Positions 24,379-33,461 of a stretch of DNA of 42,802 nucleotides are shown piece by piece. Below the pieces are notes generated by a model that saw nothing but the letters and a program-made list of their open reading frames with translations, was not told the origin of the DNA and made no database searches. This DNA comes from Sulfurimonadaceae bacterium (lineage in GTDB: Bacteria; Campylobacterota; Campylobacteria; Campylobacterales; Sulfurimonadaceae). A program made the position numbers and the translations under genes. The stretch is taken from positions 1 to 42,802 of the forward strand of contig JADGDM010000019.1 in the NCBI GenBank assembly GCA_016744905.1, written 5' to 3'. Position 1 is the first letter of the stretch, and each line of letters begins with the position of its first letter.

Positions 24379-26303
24379 TGTTAAATTCACACTATAGACA
24401 GATATTTACGGCAATGCTACTGAGTTTTGCTCTTTTAATGTTGCTGCGTATTGCACTATTTTTACTTTATCCTAATGATTTTTCCTCGCTAACTTTCAGT
24501 GAAACAGTCCAATCTTTTTTTATGGGCTTTCGGGTGGATATGTCCACGCTTTTTGTCTTTTTAGCACTGCCTATTTTAATGGCTACCTTTCCGATTAAAG
24601 CCATTTTAAACAGGCGCTACCGTCAGTTTATCGGACTTTTGATGGCGTTGATTATGATTGGAATTCTCTTTTTAGTTATTGGAGATATGATCTATTTCTC
24701 TTTTGTCCATCGTCATATCGCTTCTGAACTGCTGATCTTAGCGCGTGATACCGATCTGTTGGTAGATATGGCGCTAGATATGTATTTGAATGTATCATTA
24801 GGAAGTTTGCTTTTAGCAGGTCTGCTTATCTATGTTTATATTAAAATATTTTCTACAAAATTAGAGTCAAAGAGTTTTGGAAAAAAAGAGTATCTTTTAT
24901 TTTTCATCATTATCATTACTATTTTTATGGGGGTGCGTCAAAGTGTTCAGGGACGCTCTTTTGGGATACCTGATGCCTTTGCTGTCTCGAAAGTAGCCTC
25001 AGGAAATCTAGCGATAAATGGGCTTTTTTCGGCGTATAGAAGTTCTAAATCAAAACGTCATATTGATAACTCTAAGTTAGATATGCCATTGGTTCAGACT
25101 TTATTTAAAAGTGATAAAACAGTTTTTAGTGATAAGGGATTTCCTTTAATGCGTCAGTTTGTGGATGAGAAAAAGGCTAAAAATTATAATGTGGTTATTA
25201 TTTTATTAGAGAGTTGGAGTGCAAAATTTGTAGACAGCTTTGGACACAACAACTTTAATGCCACCCCTAATTTTGATAAATTGGCGCAAGAGTCTCTAAA
25301 ATTTGAGAACTTTTATGCCAATGGACAACGCTCTATCGAAGGTATCACAGCGATGCTTGCCGGTATCACACAGCCAAGTGACTTTCCAAATATCGGCTGG
25401 GGTTTAGAGTTGAATAACCTCAGTTATATAGGAAATATTGCCAAGCAACATAACTACTCAACCATCGCGATGCAGAGTTCAAATCGCAACTCTTTTCATA
25501 TTGATGGCATCACTGCTTTGGCTGGTTTTGATGACTACTCAGGCGCAGAAGACATGGCACAAGGTGAACGTGAATCAAAAACGACACAGCCCAAATTTGG
25601 AACCTGGGATGGAAATATGTTTAGGCATCTACATCAAAAATTAAATGCCGCACAAGAGCCATTTATAAGTTTTGGTTTCAGTGCTACGACACACTCTCCT
25701 TTTTACTCTCCTGGTAAAGAGTGGGAGATCTATCCCCATGATAATGGCTCATATTATGGATATCTAAACACACTACACTACGCAGATGCGATGTTGGGGG
25801 AGTTTATGGACGCAGCGCGCCTCACGCCGTGGTTTAAAAATACTATTTTTATCTTTACGGCTGATCATACTTTAGGGTTTGACATTGATGAGGCACATGC
25901 TAAAAAAGAGCAGACCTTTATGCATGAAGACAGTACTTTGGCCAAACACCACATCCCTTTACTGATCTATGCCCCTGATATTTTGAAACCAAAAAAGGTG
26001 AATTTTTTAGCTTCTCAAAGTGATATTTTTGTCTCTATTGTAGATATATTGGGATTTGATGATGCGTTTGCATCGACGGGAAATTCGCTTTTTGATGAGA
26101 GTGTGCAGAGAAGAAGTGTCTATCTACGAGAAGGAAACAGTATTATCTTTAGTGAAGATAACAGCACTATTTTGATGAATGCAGGCAAGATCATGCAAAG
26201 TAATATAAATGAGAGTGACACTAAAAAATTTACACGTAGCTTGGAGAGTCTAGATACAGGACTTAGCCACCTCTTAGTTAAAAATCGTTGGGCGAAACCA
26301 TAA
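24378..26303 (+). CDS. LTA-synthase-like membrane phospho-group transferase
   Basis: This 641-residue protein has about five N-terminal membrane helices (roughly residues 10-200) and a large periplasmic alkaline-phosphatase-fold domain of the sulfatase/LtaS/OpgB group. Metal and active-site motifs are visible: ILLESWSAKF (metal glutamate), NGQRSIEGITAM where the nucleophile position is a serine rather than the usual threonine, SATTHSPF, and FTADHT. The family moves phosphoglycerol or phosphoethanolamine groups from phospholipids to glycans. The LPS setting suggests decoration of core or O-chain. It overlaps the GT9 gene by one base. Confidence 0.83.
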   Translation: MLNSHYRQIFTAMLLSFALLMLLRIALFLLYPNDFSSLTFSETVQSFFMGFRVDMSTLFVFLALPILMATFPIKAILNRRYRQFIGLLMALIMIGILFLVIGDMIYFSFVHRHIASELLILARDTDLLVDMALDMYLNVSLGSLLLAGLLIYVYIKIFSTKLESKSFGKKEYLLFFIIIITIFMGVRQSVQGRSFGIPDAFAVSKVASGNLAINGLFSAYRSSKSKRHIDNSKLDMPLVQTLFKSDKTVFSDKGFPLMRQFVDEKKAKNYNVVIILLESWSAKFVDSFGHNNFNATPNFDKLAQESLKFENFYANGQRSIEGITAMLAGITQPSDFPNIGWGLELNNLSYIGNIAKQHNYSTIAMQSSNRNSFHIDGITALAGFDDYSGAEDMAQGERESKTTQPKFGTWDGNMFRHLHQKLNAAQEPFISFGFSATTHSPFYSPGKEWEIYPHDNGSYYGYLNTLHYADAMLGEFMDAARLTPWFKNTIFIFTADHTLGFDIDEAHAKKEQTFMHEDSTLAKHHIPLLIYAPDILKPKKVNFLASQSDIFVSIVDILGFDDAFASTGNSLFDESVQRRSVYLREGNSIIFSEDNSTILMNAGKIMQSNINESDTKKFTRSLESLDTGLSHLLVKNRWAKP

Positions 26304-26323
26304 GAGACTAACCCTAAATATGG

Positions 26324-26329
26324 TAAAAT
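26324..26329 (+). promoter_or_regulatory. Possible -10 box before the WaaE-like gene
   Basis: GGTAAAATTC, with TAAAAT as hexamer, is in the 54-base gap before the ATG at 26358. It matches the GTAAAAT form seen before hldD, the GT2 gene at 30646 and msbA. Confidence 0.35.
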
Positions 26330-26357
26330 TCTACTATAACTTTAAGAAAAGAGATAA

Positions 26358-27125
26358 ATGCAAAAAGCTATAACTGCCACAATTATTACCCTAAATGAAG
26401 AGAAGCATATTCGTGATGTGATTTTAAATGTACAAGAAATTTGTGATGAAGTAGTGATTGTGGACTCCTTTAGCAGTGATAAGACTTGCGATATTGCTAA
26501 AGAGTTGGGTGCGATTGTTGTTCAACAAAAATATCTTGGCGATGGTGGACAAAAAGAGTTTTGTGAAAAGTATGCGCGTAATGACTGGTTACTGAGTATT
26601 GATGCAGATGAGCGTTTTGAACCTGAGGCCATTGAGATGATTGGCTCTTTAGACTTGGAAAGTACAACACTTGATGGTTACTCTTTTAGACGTAAAAGTT
26701 TTATTGGTAAAAAATACATTAGACAGTGGTATCCTGATCGGGTGGTACGTCTGTATAATCGCACAAAATGTTCGTACAACACTGAAGGTGAACATGGGGC
26801 GGTACAGACGACTAATTTTGAAGCCTTAGATGTTGATATGTTGCACTACTCATTTGATAGTTTTGGCACGCTAGTTCAAAAAGCAGATCGTTTTGCGGTA
26901 AATCTTGCAAAGGTACGTTTCAAAGAAGGTAAACGGGCTCAAGCTTGGGACCCATTTTTACATGGTTTTGGTGCATTTTTTAAAGGGATGATTGCCAAAG
27001 GCGGTATCTTAGGTGGAGCGCAGGAGTGGCACGTGGCTTTTGCTTCAGCGTATAACTCCTATATGAAATACGTTATTATGCTTGAGATGGCTGAAAACGA
27101 AAAAAATGAGAAAAAAAATGCCTAA
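26358..27125 (+). CDS. GT2 glycosyltransferase, WaaE/KdtX type
   Basis: This 255-residue inverting glycosyltransferase of the WaaE group commonly adds glucose to heptose I of the LPS core. It begins ATIITLNEEKHIRDVILN, has the nucleotide motif VVIVDSFSSDKT and the DxD-like LSIDADERF, then KYIRQWYPDRVVRLY, characteristic of this subgroup. It lacks membrane helices and would work at the inner face of the membrane. The C-terminus is lysine/asparagine-rich and overlaps the next gene. Confidence 0.85.
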   Translation: MQKAITATIITLNEEKHIRDVILNVQEICDEVVIVDSFSSDKTCDIAKELGAIVVQQKYLGDGGQKEFCEKYARNDWLLSIDADERFEPEAIEMIGSLDLESTTLDGYSFRRKSFIGKKYIRQWYPDRVVRLYNRTKCSYNTEGEHGAVQTTNFEALDVDMLHYSFDSFGTLVQKADRFAVNLAKVRFKEGKRAQAWDPFLHGFGAFFKGMIAKGGILGGAQEWHVAFASAYNSYMKYVIMLEMAENEKNEKKNA

Positions 27126-28224
27126 AAAGAACTTAATGGAGCTCTGTCTCTCTCCTGATTTGGGTGGATTAGAACTTTTTATGGTGCGTTGTGCACAGGG
27201 ATTTAAAGAGAATTTTAATGTGATCTCAGTCATCAATGAAAATTCAAAGTTAGAGCAGTACTATCGTGATGGTGATGATGAATTTTATTGCATAAAAAAG
27301 AGTAACAATATTTTAATGTTTAGAGCGGCAAAAAAACTGGCGCGTTTGATTGATGAGAAAAAAATTGATATTTTACATCTTCATTGGACTAAAGATATTC
27401 CCCTGTGTGTTTTAGCTAAAAAGTTGGCGCGCAGAGATGTAAAATTGGCACAGACACGTAATATGACCATGACAAAATTTAAAGATGATTTTTACCACCG
27501 TAAACTTTATGCAAACATTGACTTGATGCTACCAGTGACGTATCAAGTAAAAGAGCAGCTAGAAAAATTTATTCCACAGGCCATTCGTCCAGTTATTGAA
27601 GTTGTTTATATGGGGACTCCTGAAATAGATCTACTTAATGATGGTGCGGCGTTAGAGTTACGTTTGGAATTGGGCATGCAAGATAAGTTTGCCATCGGAA
27701 TGGTCGGACGTATCGAAGAGACTAAGGCACAATATCTACTAATCGAAGCTATTGATACATTGAATGCTCGTGGCGTGGATGCAGAAGCTTTTTTTGTGGG
27801 TCATGAGATGGAAGAGGGCTATATTCAGACCTTGATGACTAAGGCAAGTCAGATGGGTATTGAGGACAAAATTCACTTTTTAGGTTTTATGAAAGAACCC
27901 AGCCATTTTTACCAGATCTGTGACACCATCGTTTTAGCCACGCAAAAAGAGACGTTTGGTTTGGTCCTCATCGAAGCTATGCGCGCTGGAACAGCTATTG
28001 TTGGAAGTGATAGTGGTGGGGTCTTAGAAATTATCGAAGATGAGAAGTCTGGACTCCTGTTTAAAAGTTTAGATGCAGAAGACTTATCTATAAAACTGGG
28101 TTCATTAATTATTGACCCCATGAAAAAATCTACCTTAGAGCGTTTTGCCCTTGAGCGTGTAGAAGAACGTTTTGACGCTAAGAAGCAGTTTAAAAAATTA
28201 GAACAAGTTTTAGAAAGACTATAA
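27118..28224 (+). CDS. GT4 glycosyltransferase
   Basis: This is a GT-B retaining transferase. From the ATG at 27118 it has 368 residues: an N-terminal acceptor domain with LSPDLGGLELF, and a C-terminal domain with IGMVGRIEETKAQYLLIEA, LGFMKEP and the GT4 signature LATQKETFGLVLIEAM. An ATG at 27106 and a TTG at 27082 are alternatives, but the glycine loop so close to the front makes 27118 fit best. It overlaps the WaaE-like gene by eight bases. Sugar and acceptor are unknown. Confidence 0.85.
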   Translation: MPKKNLMELCLSPDLGGLELFMVRCAQGFKENFNVISVINENSKLEQYYRDGDDEFYCIKKSNNILMFRAAKKLARLIDEKKIDILHLHWTKDIPLCVLAKKLARRDVKLAQTRNMTMTKFKDDFYHRKLYANIDLMLPVTYQVKEQLEKFIPQAIRPVIEVVYMGTPEIDLLNDGAALELRLELGMQDKFAIGMVGRIEETKAQYLLIEAIDTLNARGVDAEAFFVGHEMEEGYIQTLMTKASQMGIEDKIHFLGFMKEPSHFYQICDTIVLATQKETFGLVLIEAMRAGTAIVGSDSGGVLEIIEDEKSGLLFKSLDAEDLSIKLGSLIIDPMKKSTLERFALERVEERFDAKKQFKKLEQVLERL

Positions 28225-28226
28225 AA

Positions 28227-29297
28227 TTGAAACGACTTGCCTTAGTGATTGACTCTATGGGAATGGGTGGAGCAGAGACTGTTACACTGACACTGGCTCA
28301 GGAGTTTATCAAACAAGGACACAGTGTTGATCTGTTTGTAGTTGATGATATTATTAAGCTTGATGTTGATAAAGAGATCAATCTTCATATCTTAGGTTTC
28401 AAAAAAAGAAATTTTGCGTATAAAATTTATGCTGCTAAGCTACATCAGATGATCCATGAGACTGGCTATTTTGATGGAGTATATGTACATTTACAAAAGT
28501 CAGCGCGCTTGATGAAAAACTTTAAACACCCACATCTTTACTTTGTTATCCATTCAACACTGTCTCAAGCCTCTTTATCTGGACGTCATGGTCTGAAACT
28601 CTATCTTAAAAAGCGTTTTTTGCATAAAATATATAATGGGCTGAATTTAATTACCGTATCGAAAGGGATTGAAGAAGATATCTTAAATACGACAGGTATT
28701 AAACCTAAATCTATTCAAACTATCTATAACCCACTTAACTTTGAACAGGTTAGAAATTTGGCCAAAGAAAAGATAGACTTAGATTTTGGTGAATATATTA
28801 TTCATGTTGGTCGTCTGGCTTCATCTAAGCGTCATGATAGACTTCTTAGAGCTTTTTCCGCCTCAAGTACCAAGTATAATCTTCTACTCATTGGAGAGGG
28901 GGATATGCGTACTTCTATTGAGAAGCAGATTGTAGAATTGGGACTTAATGATAGAGTCAAACTTCTTGGATTTAACAGTAACCCTTATCCCTATATCAAG
29001 TGCGCCAAGCTTTTAGTTTTAAGTTCTGATTATGAAGGCTTGCCTACAGTTTTAATTGAGGCCTTAGTACTTGGAACCAATGTTGTCAGTACAAACTGTC
29101 CCTCGGGACCAAAAGAGATACTCTCAAATGGATTAGAAGATAATTTAGTGAGGTTAAATGATATCAATGACTTGGCGTTAAAAATGGCTGGTCAGTCTCA
29201 AAAAAACTTAAAACCAATGGTTCAAAACAGGAGTATTCAGTATTTTGAAAGTGAATACATTGCAAAAAAATATCTTTTTATATTAAAGTTAAAATAG
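28227..29297 (+). CDS. GT4 glycosyltransferase
   Basis: This 356-residue GT-B transferase starts at TTG 28227, two bases after the previous stop. It has the front motif IDSMGMGGAETV, the mid-protein HVGRLASSKRHDRLL and the signature LVLSSDYEGLPTVLIEAL. SGPKEIL follows as in many N-acetylgalactosamine or galactose transferases of this family, but the sugar is not predictable. Its 3' end overlaps, tail to tail, the O-antigen polymerase/ligase gene on the other strand. It carries the last AGCGCGCT before a 7-kb stretch without that motif. Confidence 0.85.
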   Translation: MKRLALVIDSMGMGGAETVTLTLAQEFIKQGHSVDLFVVDDIIKLDVDKEINLHILGFKKRNFAYKIYAAKLHQMIHETGYFDGVYVHLQKSARLMKNFKHPHLYFVIHSTLSQASLSGRHGLKLYLKKRFLHKIYNGLNLITVSKGIEEDILNTTGIKPKSIQTIYNPLNFEQVRNLAKEKIDLDFGEYIIHVGRLASSKRHDRLLRAFSASSTKYNLLLIGEGDMRTSIEKQIVELGLNDRVKLLGFNSNPYPYIKCAKLLVLSSDYEGLPTVLIEALVLGTNVVSTNCPSGPKEILSNGLEDNLVRLNDINDLALKMAGQSQKNLKPMVQNRSIQYFESEYIAKKYLFILKLK

Positions 29298-30557
29298 TTT
29301 CTTTTCTTTAAAGTTTTTGATACTTTGGTTCGCTGGAGTGAGTAAGGTTATTGATATAAAGGTGACAAACAGTACTAAAGAGAGTTCTGTTTTGTTGCTC
29401 ACAATATCAATAAGCCCAAAAAATATTATAGCAACACCCAGTATTAACTGCATATTTCTAAGCATGGTGTTTTCTTGTTTATATTTATATATTTGATAGA
29501 AAATATTAAGATAAATTATAAGAGCAAAAATTCCAAATTGGACCACTATACTTAAATATTCATTATGTAGGTGAAAAAATGCATTGGAGAGATGTTTGAT
29601 TTCTGGTCTATTAATATTTGTATATTCTCTTACCTCAGATAGATGATCTGATGTTCCCACACCAAAAAATAAGTTTTTCTCTATAACTCCTAATGCACTT
29701 TGATAGACAACGAGTCGTGCCCCTAATGAAGTGTTATAAAACTTATCTTCTTGATTAATGATCTTAGAAAATGTAGCAGTTGTAGTATTGACTCTATCTT
29801 GAAATAACGTACTGAAATTGTAGGCAGAAGTAAATGCAATAGCGAGGAATATACTCATTGCAATACTCATTTTGATAAGTTGTTTCTTGAATAATAAAAG
29901 GGCACCAGCATAAAGTAAAATTAGATATAGCACATAACCTGTTCTTCCACCTGTAATAAATAAGTTAATGGAGGCGGTTAGAAAAAATAAAGCAAGAATT
30001 ATTCGTGTACTTAAATTCTCTTTTTTTAAAAAGAAATCTTGAAAAATCATGACAAGCGTAAATGAAAGAATAAGACCATAATGCGTGTGATGAAAAAATG
30101 GAGTTGGATCTGTATAGGAACTGTAATATCCAAAACTAGCAGGTAAGAGCTGAAAAAATAGTCCATAAGAAGCAATTTCACTAATTAACATACCTAGAAA
30201 AAAGGCAGTTAAGATGTGTTTTATAAAGCGATAGTCTAAAAAAGAGATAAATACTATAGGATAAAGATAAAAAAGGCCTGACTTTAATACCCATGAACTA
30301 CTTGCAATATCCTCTGTTCCAAACAACCAAACAATATGTGTAAGCGCATAGAATGACATGGCTAAGATTACCTTGTTTTGTAAGGCAGTCCTGATATAAG
30401 GAATAAAATTTCCTCTAATAATGAAAATGAGTAAAATAATAATAAAAATATTTTCACTTCCCCTATGTGAAAGTGGTAATACAAAAGTAAAAAGTATAAA
30501 AAGATAATTGAGTATGAGATTGAGATTATTTTTTTCTCTAAATGTTGTGATATTCAA
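29289..30557 (-). CDS. O-antigen ligase/polymerase family membrane protein (WaaL/Wzy)
   Basis: This polytopic protein has about ten or more membrane helices and a large periplasmic loop containing GVGTSDHL and NAFFHLHNEYLSIVVQFG, the pattern of the Wzy_C family that includes WaaL O-antigen ligases. A TTG at 30557 with GGAA six bases before it is the preferred start (422 residues). A TTG at 30587 would lie upstream of or within the TATAAT box at 30582-30577. Ligase or polymerase cannot be told apart from sequence. Base composition is more AT-rich than in the genes to the left. Confidence 0.82.
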   Translation of the reverse strand: MNITTFREKNNLNLILNYLFILFTFVLPLSHRGSENIFIIILLIFIIRGNFIPYIRTALQNKVILAMSFYALTHIVWLFGTEDIASSSWVLKSGLFYLYPIVFISFLDYRFIKHILTAFFLGMLISEIASYGLFFQLLPASFGYYSSYTDPTPFFHHTHYGLILSFTLVMIFQDFFLKKENLSTRIILALFFLTASINLFITGGRTGYVLYLILLYAGALLLFKKQLIKMSIAMSIFLAIAFTSAYNFSTLFQDRVNTTTATFSKIINQEDKFYNTSLGARLVVYQSALGVIEKNLFFGVGTSDHLSEVREYTNINRPEIKHLSNAFFHLHNEYLSIVVQFGIFALIIYLNIFYQIYKYKQENTMLRNMQLILGVAIIFFGLIDIVSNKTELSLVLFVTFISITLLTPANQSIKNFKEKKLF

Positions 30558-30570
30558 GTCAATTTCCGTT

Positions 30571-30617
30571 TTTGAAATTATAGCCAATAATTAAACAAAG
30601 TCTATTTGTTGTAAAAT
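30571..30617. promoter_or_regulatory. Divergent promoter, copy A of a repeated layout
   Basis: The minus-strand box TATAAT (30582-30577) and plus-strand TAAAAT (30612-30617) lie back to back, separated by CCAATAATTAAACAAAG and variable bases. The same blocks with identical spacing occur at 34512-34558. It serves the Wzy/WaaL gene leftwards and the GT2 gene rightwards. Confidence 0.5.
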
Positions 30618-30645
30618 AAAATAAAACTAATGAAATAGGACAAAA

Positions 30646-31479
30646 ATGAAAGTTAGCATTATAATTGCTTTTTATAAAGATTTAGTTGCTTTAGAATTAA
30701 TTTTAAATGCCTTGATAAAACAGACATATAAGAATATAGAAGTAGTGATTGCTGAAGATAATAATGCATCTGAAACAAAAGAATTGCTAAAAAATTATGT
30801 AAATAAAATCAATATCATACATAATTTTCATGAGGATATTGGTCGTACAAAAGCTGCTGCACAAAATAAAGCAATAGTTAAATCAACTGGTGAGTATCTT
30901 ATTTTTATTGATGGTGATTGTGTTCCATATTCTACTTTTGTTGAAGGGCATGTGGCTCTAAGTGCTAAAAAGAAAGTACTCTCCGGACGTCGTGTAAATG
31001 CAAATGCTTCTTTGAGCAAACGGATGAGAGAACATAGCTTAGGTACTGATGATTTTGAGAAAAAATATTTTTATTATGCATTTAGCTCTTTAATTTGGGA
31101 TAAACAGACGCATTATGAACAAGGTTTTTATCTTAAACCTGGTGGATTTATTTATCGAAATTTTATAGCTAAAAAGAAGAGAAATACGCAGATATTAGGG
31201 TGTAATTTTTCTTGTTTTAAAGAAGACTTTGTAGCAATTAATGGTTTTGATGAATTTTATGGTCTCTCTATTTTAGGAGATGATACGGATCTTAATTGGC
31301 GTTTTGTGGACTACGGAGCAGAAATAGTCTCCTGTAAAAATGTAGCAAATGTTTTTCATCTTGATCATAAACGTCCAAGTTATAGTGACTATGATCCGAG
31401 TGAAGCTTTGATCCGTTATAACAAAGTTAAAGAAGCGAAGCAATTTTTTTGTGATGAGGGATTAAATCAATATCTTTAA
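30646..31479 (+). CDS. GT2 glycosyltransferase
   Basis: This 277-residue GT-A transferase starts at ATG 30646 after AGGAC. It begins VSIIIAFYKDLVALELILNAL, with VVIAEDNNAS and FIDGDCVP as the nucleotide/metal motif (DGD), then ILGCNFSCFKEDFVAINGFDE and GDDTDLNWRF, which carry the ED-type catalytic aspartate region. The gene is isolated on the plus strand among minus-strand neighbours and its 3' end overlaps the next minus-strand gene by 18 bases. AT-rich codon use suggests acquisition. Confidence 0.85.
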   Translation: MKVSIIIAFYKDLVALELILNALIKQTYKNIEVVIAEDNNASETKELLKNYVNKINIIHNFHEDIGRTKAAAQNKAIVKSTGEYLIFIDGDCVPYSTFVEGHVALSAKKKVLSGRRVNANASLSKRMREHSLGTDDFEKKYFYYAFSSLIWDKQTHYEQGFYLKPGGFIYRNFIAKKKRNTQILGCNFSCFKEDFVAINGFDEFYGLSILGDDTDLNWRFVDYGAEIVSCKNVANVFHLDHKRPSYSDYDPSEALIRYNKVKEAKQFFCDEGLNQYL

Positions 31480-32478
31480 CATTTCTTCTTTCTCTTTGGA
31501 TAGAGAAAAAAGTTTTTCTATTTTTAGTTTATTTTTATCTTCTTTAATCTCGATGATACTATGTAATAGAGTGTCTTTAAGGGATTGAATATTTCTATCC
31601 TCAACGATTTCAAATTCAAGACCTAATTTTTGTAATTCTGGGAAAGATGTATTTTTATAAGAGATACATTTTAGGCCATAGTAAAGTGCTTCGATAAATG
31701 CATTACTCAACCCTTCACCCTCACTTGGAAAGATAAATATATCAGCGTTGAGATAATATTTTTCTACGTTATCAGTATGTCCGACTAAGGTGATACTGTC
31801 TTGGTATTGAATATTTTGTAAGAATTGAGTAAAGATTTTTTCATAAGGTTCATGAAAACTACCTACAATTTTTAATTCAAAATCAATACTGTTTTGATAA
31901 AGTATCTCACATGCTTCTATCGCTTCTCTTTGCCCCTTGCCCTCTGCAATACGTCCAACATGTAAAAGTTGTAAAGGCTGATGAGGTTTGGCATCAAAAT
32001 CTATATTTTTTGTAGCTTGAAGATTTAAAGAGGGATAAATCACTTTTAATTGTGTGTTCTTTCCAAATGGAATAATCTTTTCTACATTTTTTGCCAAGTG
32101 TTCACAGATAGCGACATGATAATTTACTTGTGAATAGAGTCGTCTGTGTAGGATATCTTTTTTACTACGGTGCTTGGTGGTTCCATGGCGGATGATCAGA
32201 TTTATATCTTTTCCTAGAAAAGCGAAGTAAAGAGATTTGAGTTCAGAGGCACCAAAAAAGATAACGTTTTTAATATTTTTTTCTTTGATGATTGTTGAGA
32301 TACTGTTTATTAAGCTAAAAGAGAAGGACTTTTTGAAATGAATTAATTCTAAGGAAAAGGAGTTTTTTTCTTGAGACTTTGGTGCTTCTTGAGAGATAAA
32401 GGTATCTGATTTTGCAATGAGTGTGACTTCGAGTTCACTAGAGAGCATCGATGCAAATTTAATACTATCAAGTTCCAT
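31462..32478 (-). CDS. GT4 glycosyltransferase with unresolved start
   Basis: From the first ATG (32478) this GT-B transferase has 338 residues with LLHVGRIAEGKGQREAIEA and the signature IFIFPSEGEGLSNAFIEAL. Upstream of that ATG the frame stays open and reads SPLAVICLSPYQGG, which is the expected first beta strand and glycine loop of a GT4 enzyme, but between the preceding in-frame TGA and 32478 there is no ATG, GTG or TTG. A rare ATT or ATC start, or a frame change at the A7 (32521-32527) or G6 (32479-32484) run, is needed for a complete protein. The open extension overlaps the 3' end of the UDP-xylose synthase gene. Confidence 0.78.
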   Translation of the reverse strand: MELDSIKFASMLSSELEVTLIAKSDTFISQEAPKSQEKNSFSLELIHFKKSFSFSLINSISTIIKEKNIKNVIFFGASELKSLYFAFLGKDINLIIRHGTTKHRSKKDILHRRLYSQVNYHVAICEHLAKNVEKIIPFGKNTQLKVIYPSLNLQATKNIDFDAKPHQPLQLLHVGRIAEGKGQREAIEACEILYQNSIDFELKIVGSFHEPYEKIFTQFLQNIQYQDSITLVGHTDNVEKYYLNADIFIFPSEGEGLSNAFIEALYYGLKCISYKNTSFPELQKLGLEFEIVEDRNIQSLKDTLLHSIIEIKEDKNKLKIEKLFSLSKEKEEMLKILI

Positions 32479-32525
32479 CCCCCCTTGATAAGGAGAGAGA
32501 CAGATAACAGCGAGGGGAGATTTTT

Positions 32526-33461
32526 TTAGATGACTGATTTGAAATACTCGATAGTTTTTACTAATCCATCTTCAAGTTTGATATGTGGTTCCCATCCAAG
32601 TTCTTTTTTAGCCATATCGATAATCGGTTGACGTTGAAGAGGATCATCTTGAGGCAGGGGTTGGAAGATGATTTTACTTTTTGAACCTGTAAGGCGGATG
32701 ATATTTTCAGCCAACTCTAACATGGTAAATTCAACTGGATTTCCAATATTTACAGGTCCTGTAAAACCATCACGAGAGTTCATAAGACGAATCATTCCAT
32801 CAATGAGGTCATCAACATAACAAAATGAACGAGACTGTTCACCTGTTCCATACATCGTAATATCTTCACCACGTAGGGCTTGAACGATAAAGTTACTCAC
32901 TACGCGTCCATCATCTGGATTCATATTTGGGCCATACGTATTAAAAATACGCATCACTTTAATATCTACTTCATGTTGACGATAATAGTCAAAAAATAGT
33001 GTCTCGGCACAACGTTTACCTTCATCATAGCATGCACGAATACCTGTTGTACTTACCGAACCACGATAGCTCTCAGGTTGTGGATGTACTTCAGGATCAC
33101 CATAAACTTCAGAAGTAGAGGCTTGTAGAATTTTTGCCTTAGTTCGTTTAGCCAAACCCAGCATATTGATTGCACCAACAACAGAAGTTTTTGTTGTTGC
33201 TACAGGGTCAAATTGATAATGCACAGGACTGGCTGGACAAGCAAGGTTATAAATCTCATCGATCTCTACAAAAAGTGGAAAGGTAACATCGTGACGAATA
33301 AACTCGAAGTGTGGATTACTCATAAGTTCTTGGATATTATCTTTATTCCCCGTAAAAAGATTATCGGCACAGATAACTTCATTACCCTCGTTTAAAAGTC
33401 TTTTACAAAGATGTGAGCCTAAAAAACCAGCTCCTCCAGTGACAAGTATACGTTTTCTCAT
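32526..33461 (-). CDS. UDP-glucuronate decarboxylase (UDP-xylose synthase)
   Basis: This extended short-chain dehydrogenase of 311 residues converts UDP-glucuronate to UDP-xylose. It shows the NAD motif GGAGFLGS (9-16), [27 protein letters not shown], the catalytic YDEGKR and the run [10 protein letters not shown], all closely matching UXS proteins. The supplier of UDP-glucuronate (UDP-glucose dehydrogenase) is not in this window. It abuts the GT9 gene upstream and overlaps the open frame of the GT4 gene downstream, so a xylose-containing glycan is likely. Confidence 0.92.
   Translation of the reverse strand: MRKRILVTGGAGFLGSHLCKRLLNEGNEVICADNLFTGNKDNIQELMSNPHFEFIRHDVTFPLFVEIDEIYNLACPASPVHYQFDPVATTKTSVVGAINMLGLAKRTKAKILQASTSEVYGDPEVHPQPESYRGSVSTTGIRACYDEGKRCAETLFFDYYRQHEVDIKVMRIFNTYGPNMNPDDGRVVSNFIVQALRGEDITMYGTGEQSRSFCYVDDLIDGMIRLMNSRDGFTGPVNIGNPVEFTMLELAENIIRLTGSKSKIIFQPLPQDDPLQRQPIIDMAKKELGWEPHIKLEDGLVKTIEYFKSVI

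Noticed and set aside
24378-26303. A true sulfatase that would reverse the sulfonation
   Set aside because: There is no CxPxR formylglycine motif; the membrane helices and the serine/threonine nucleophile position match LtaS/OpgB-type transferases.
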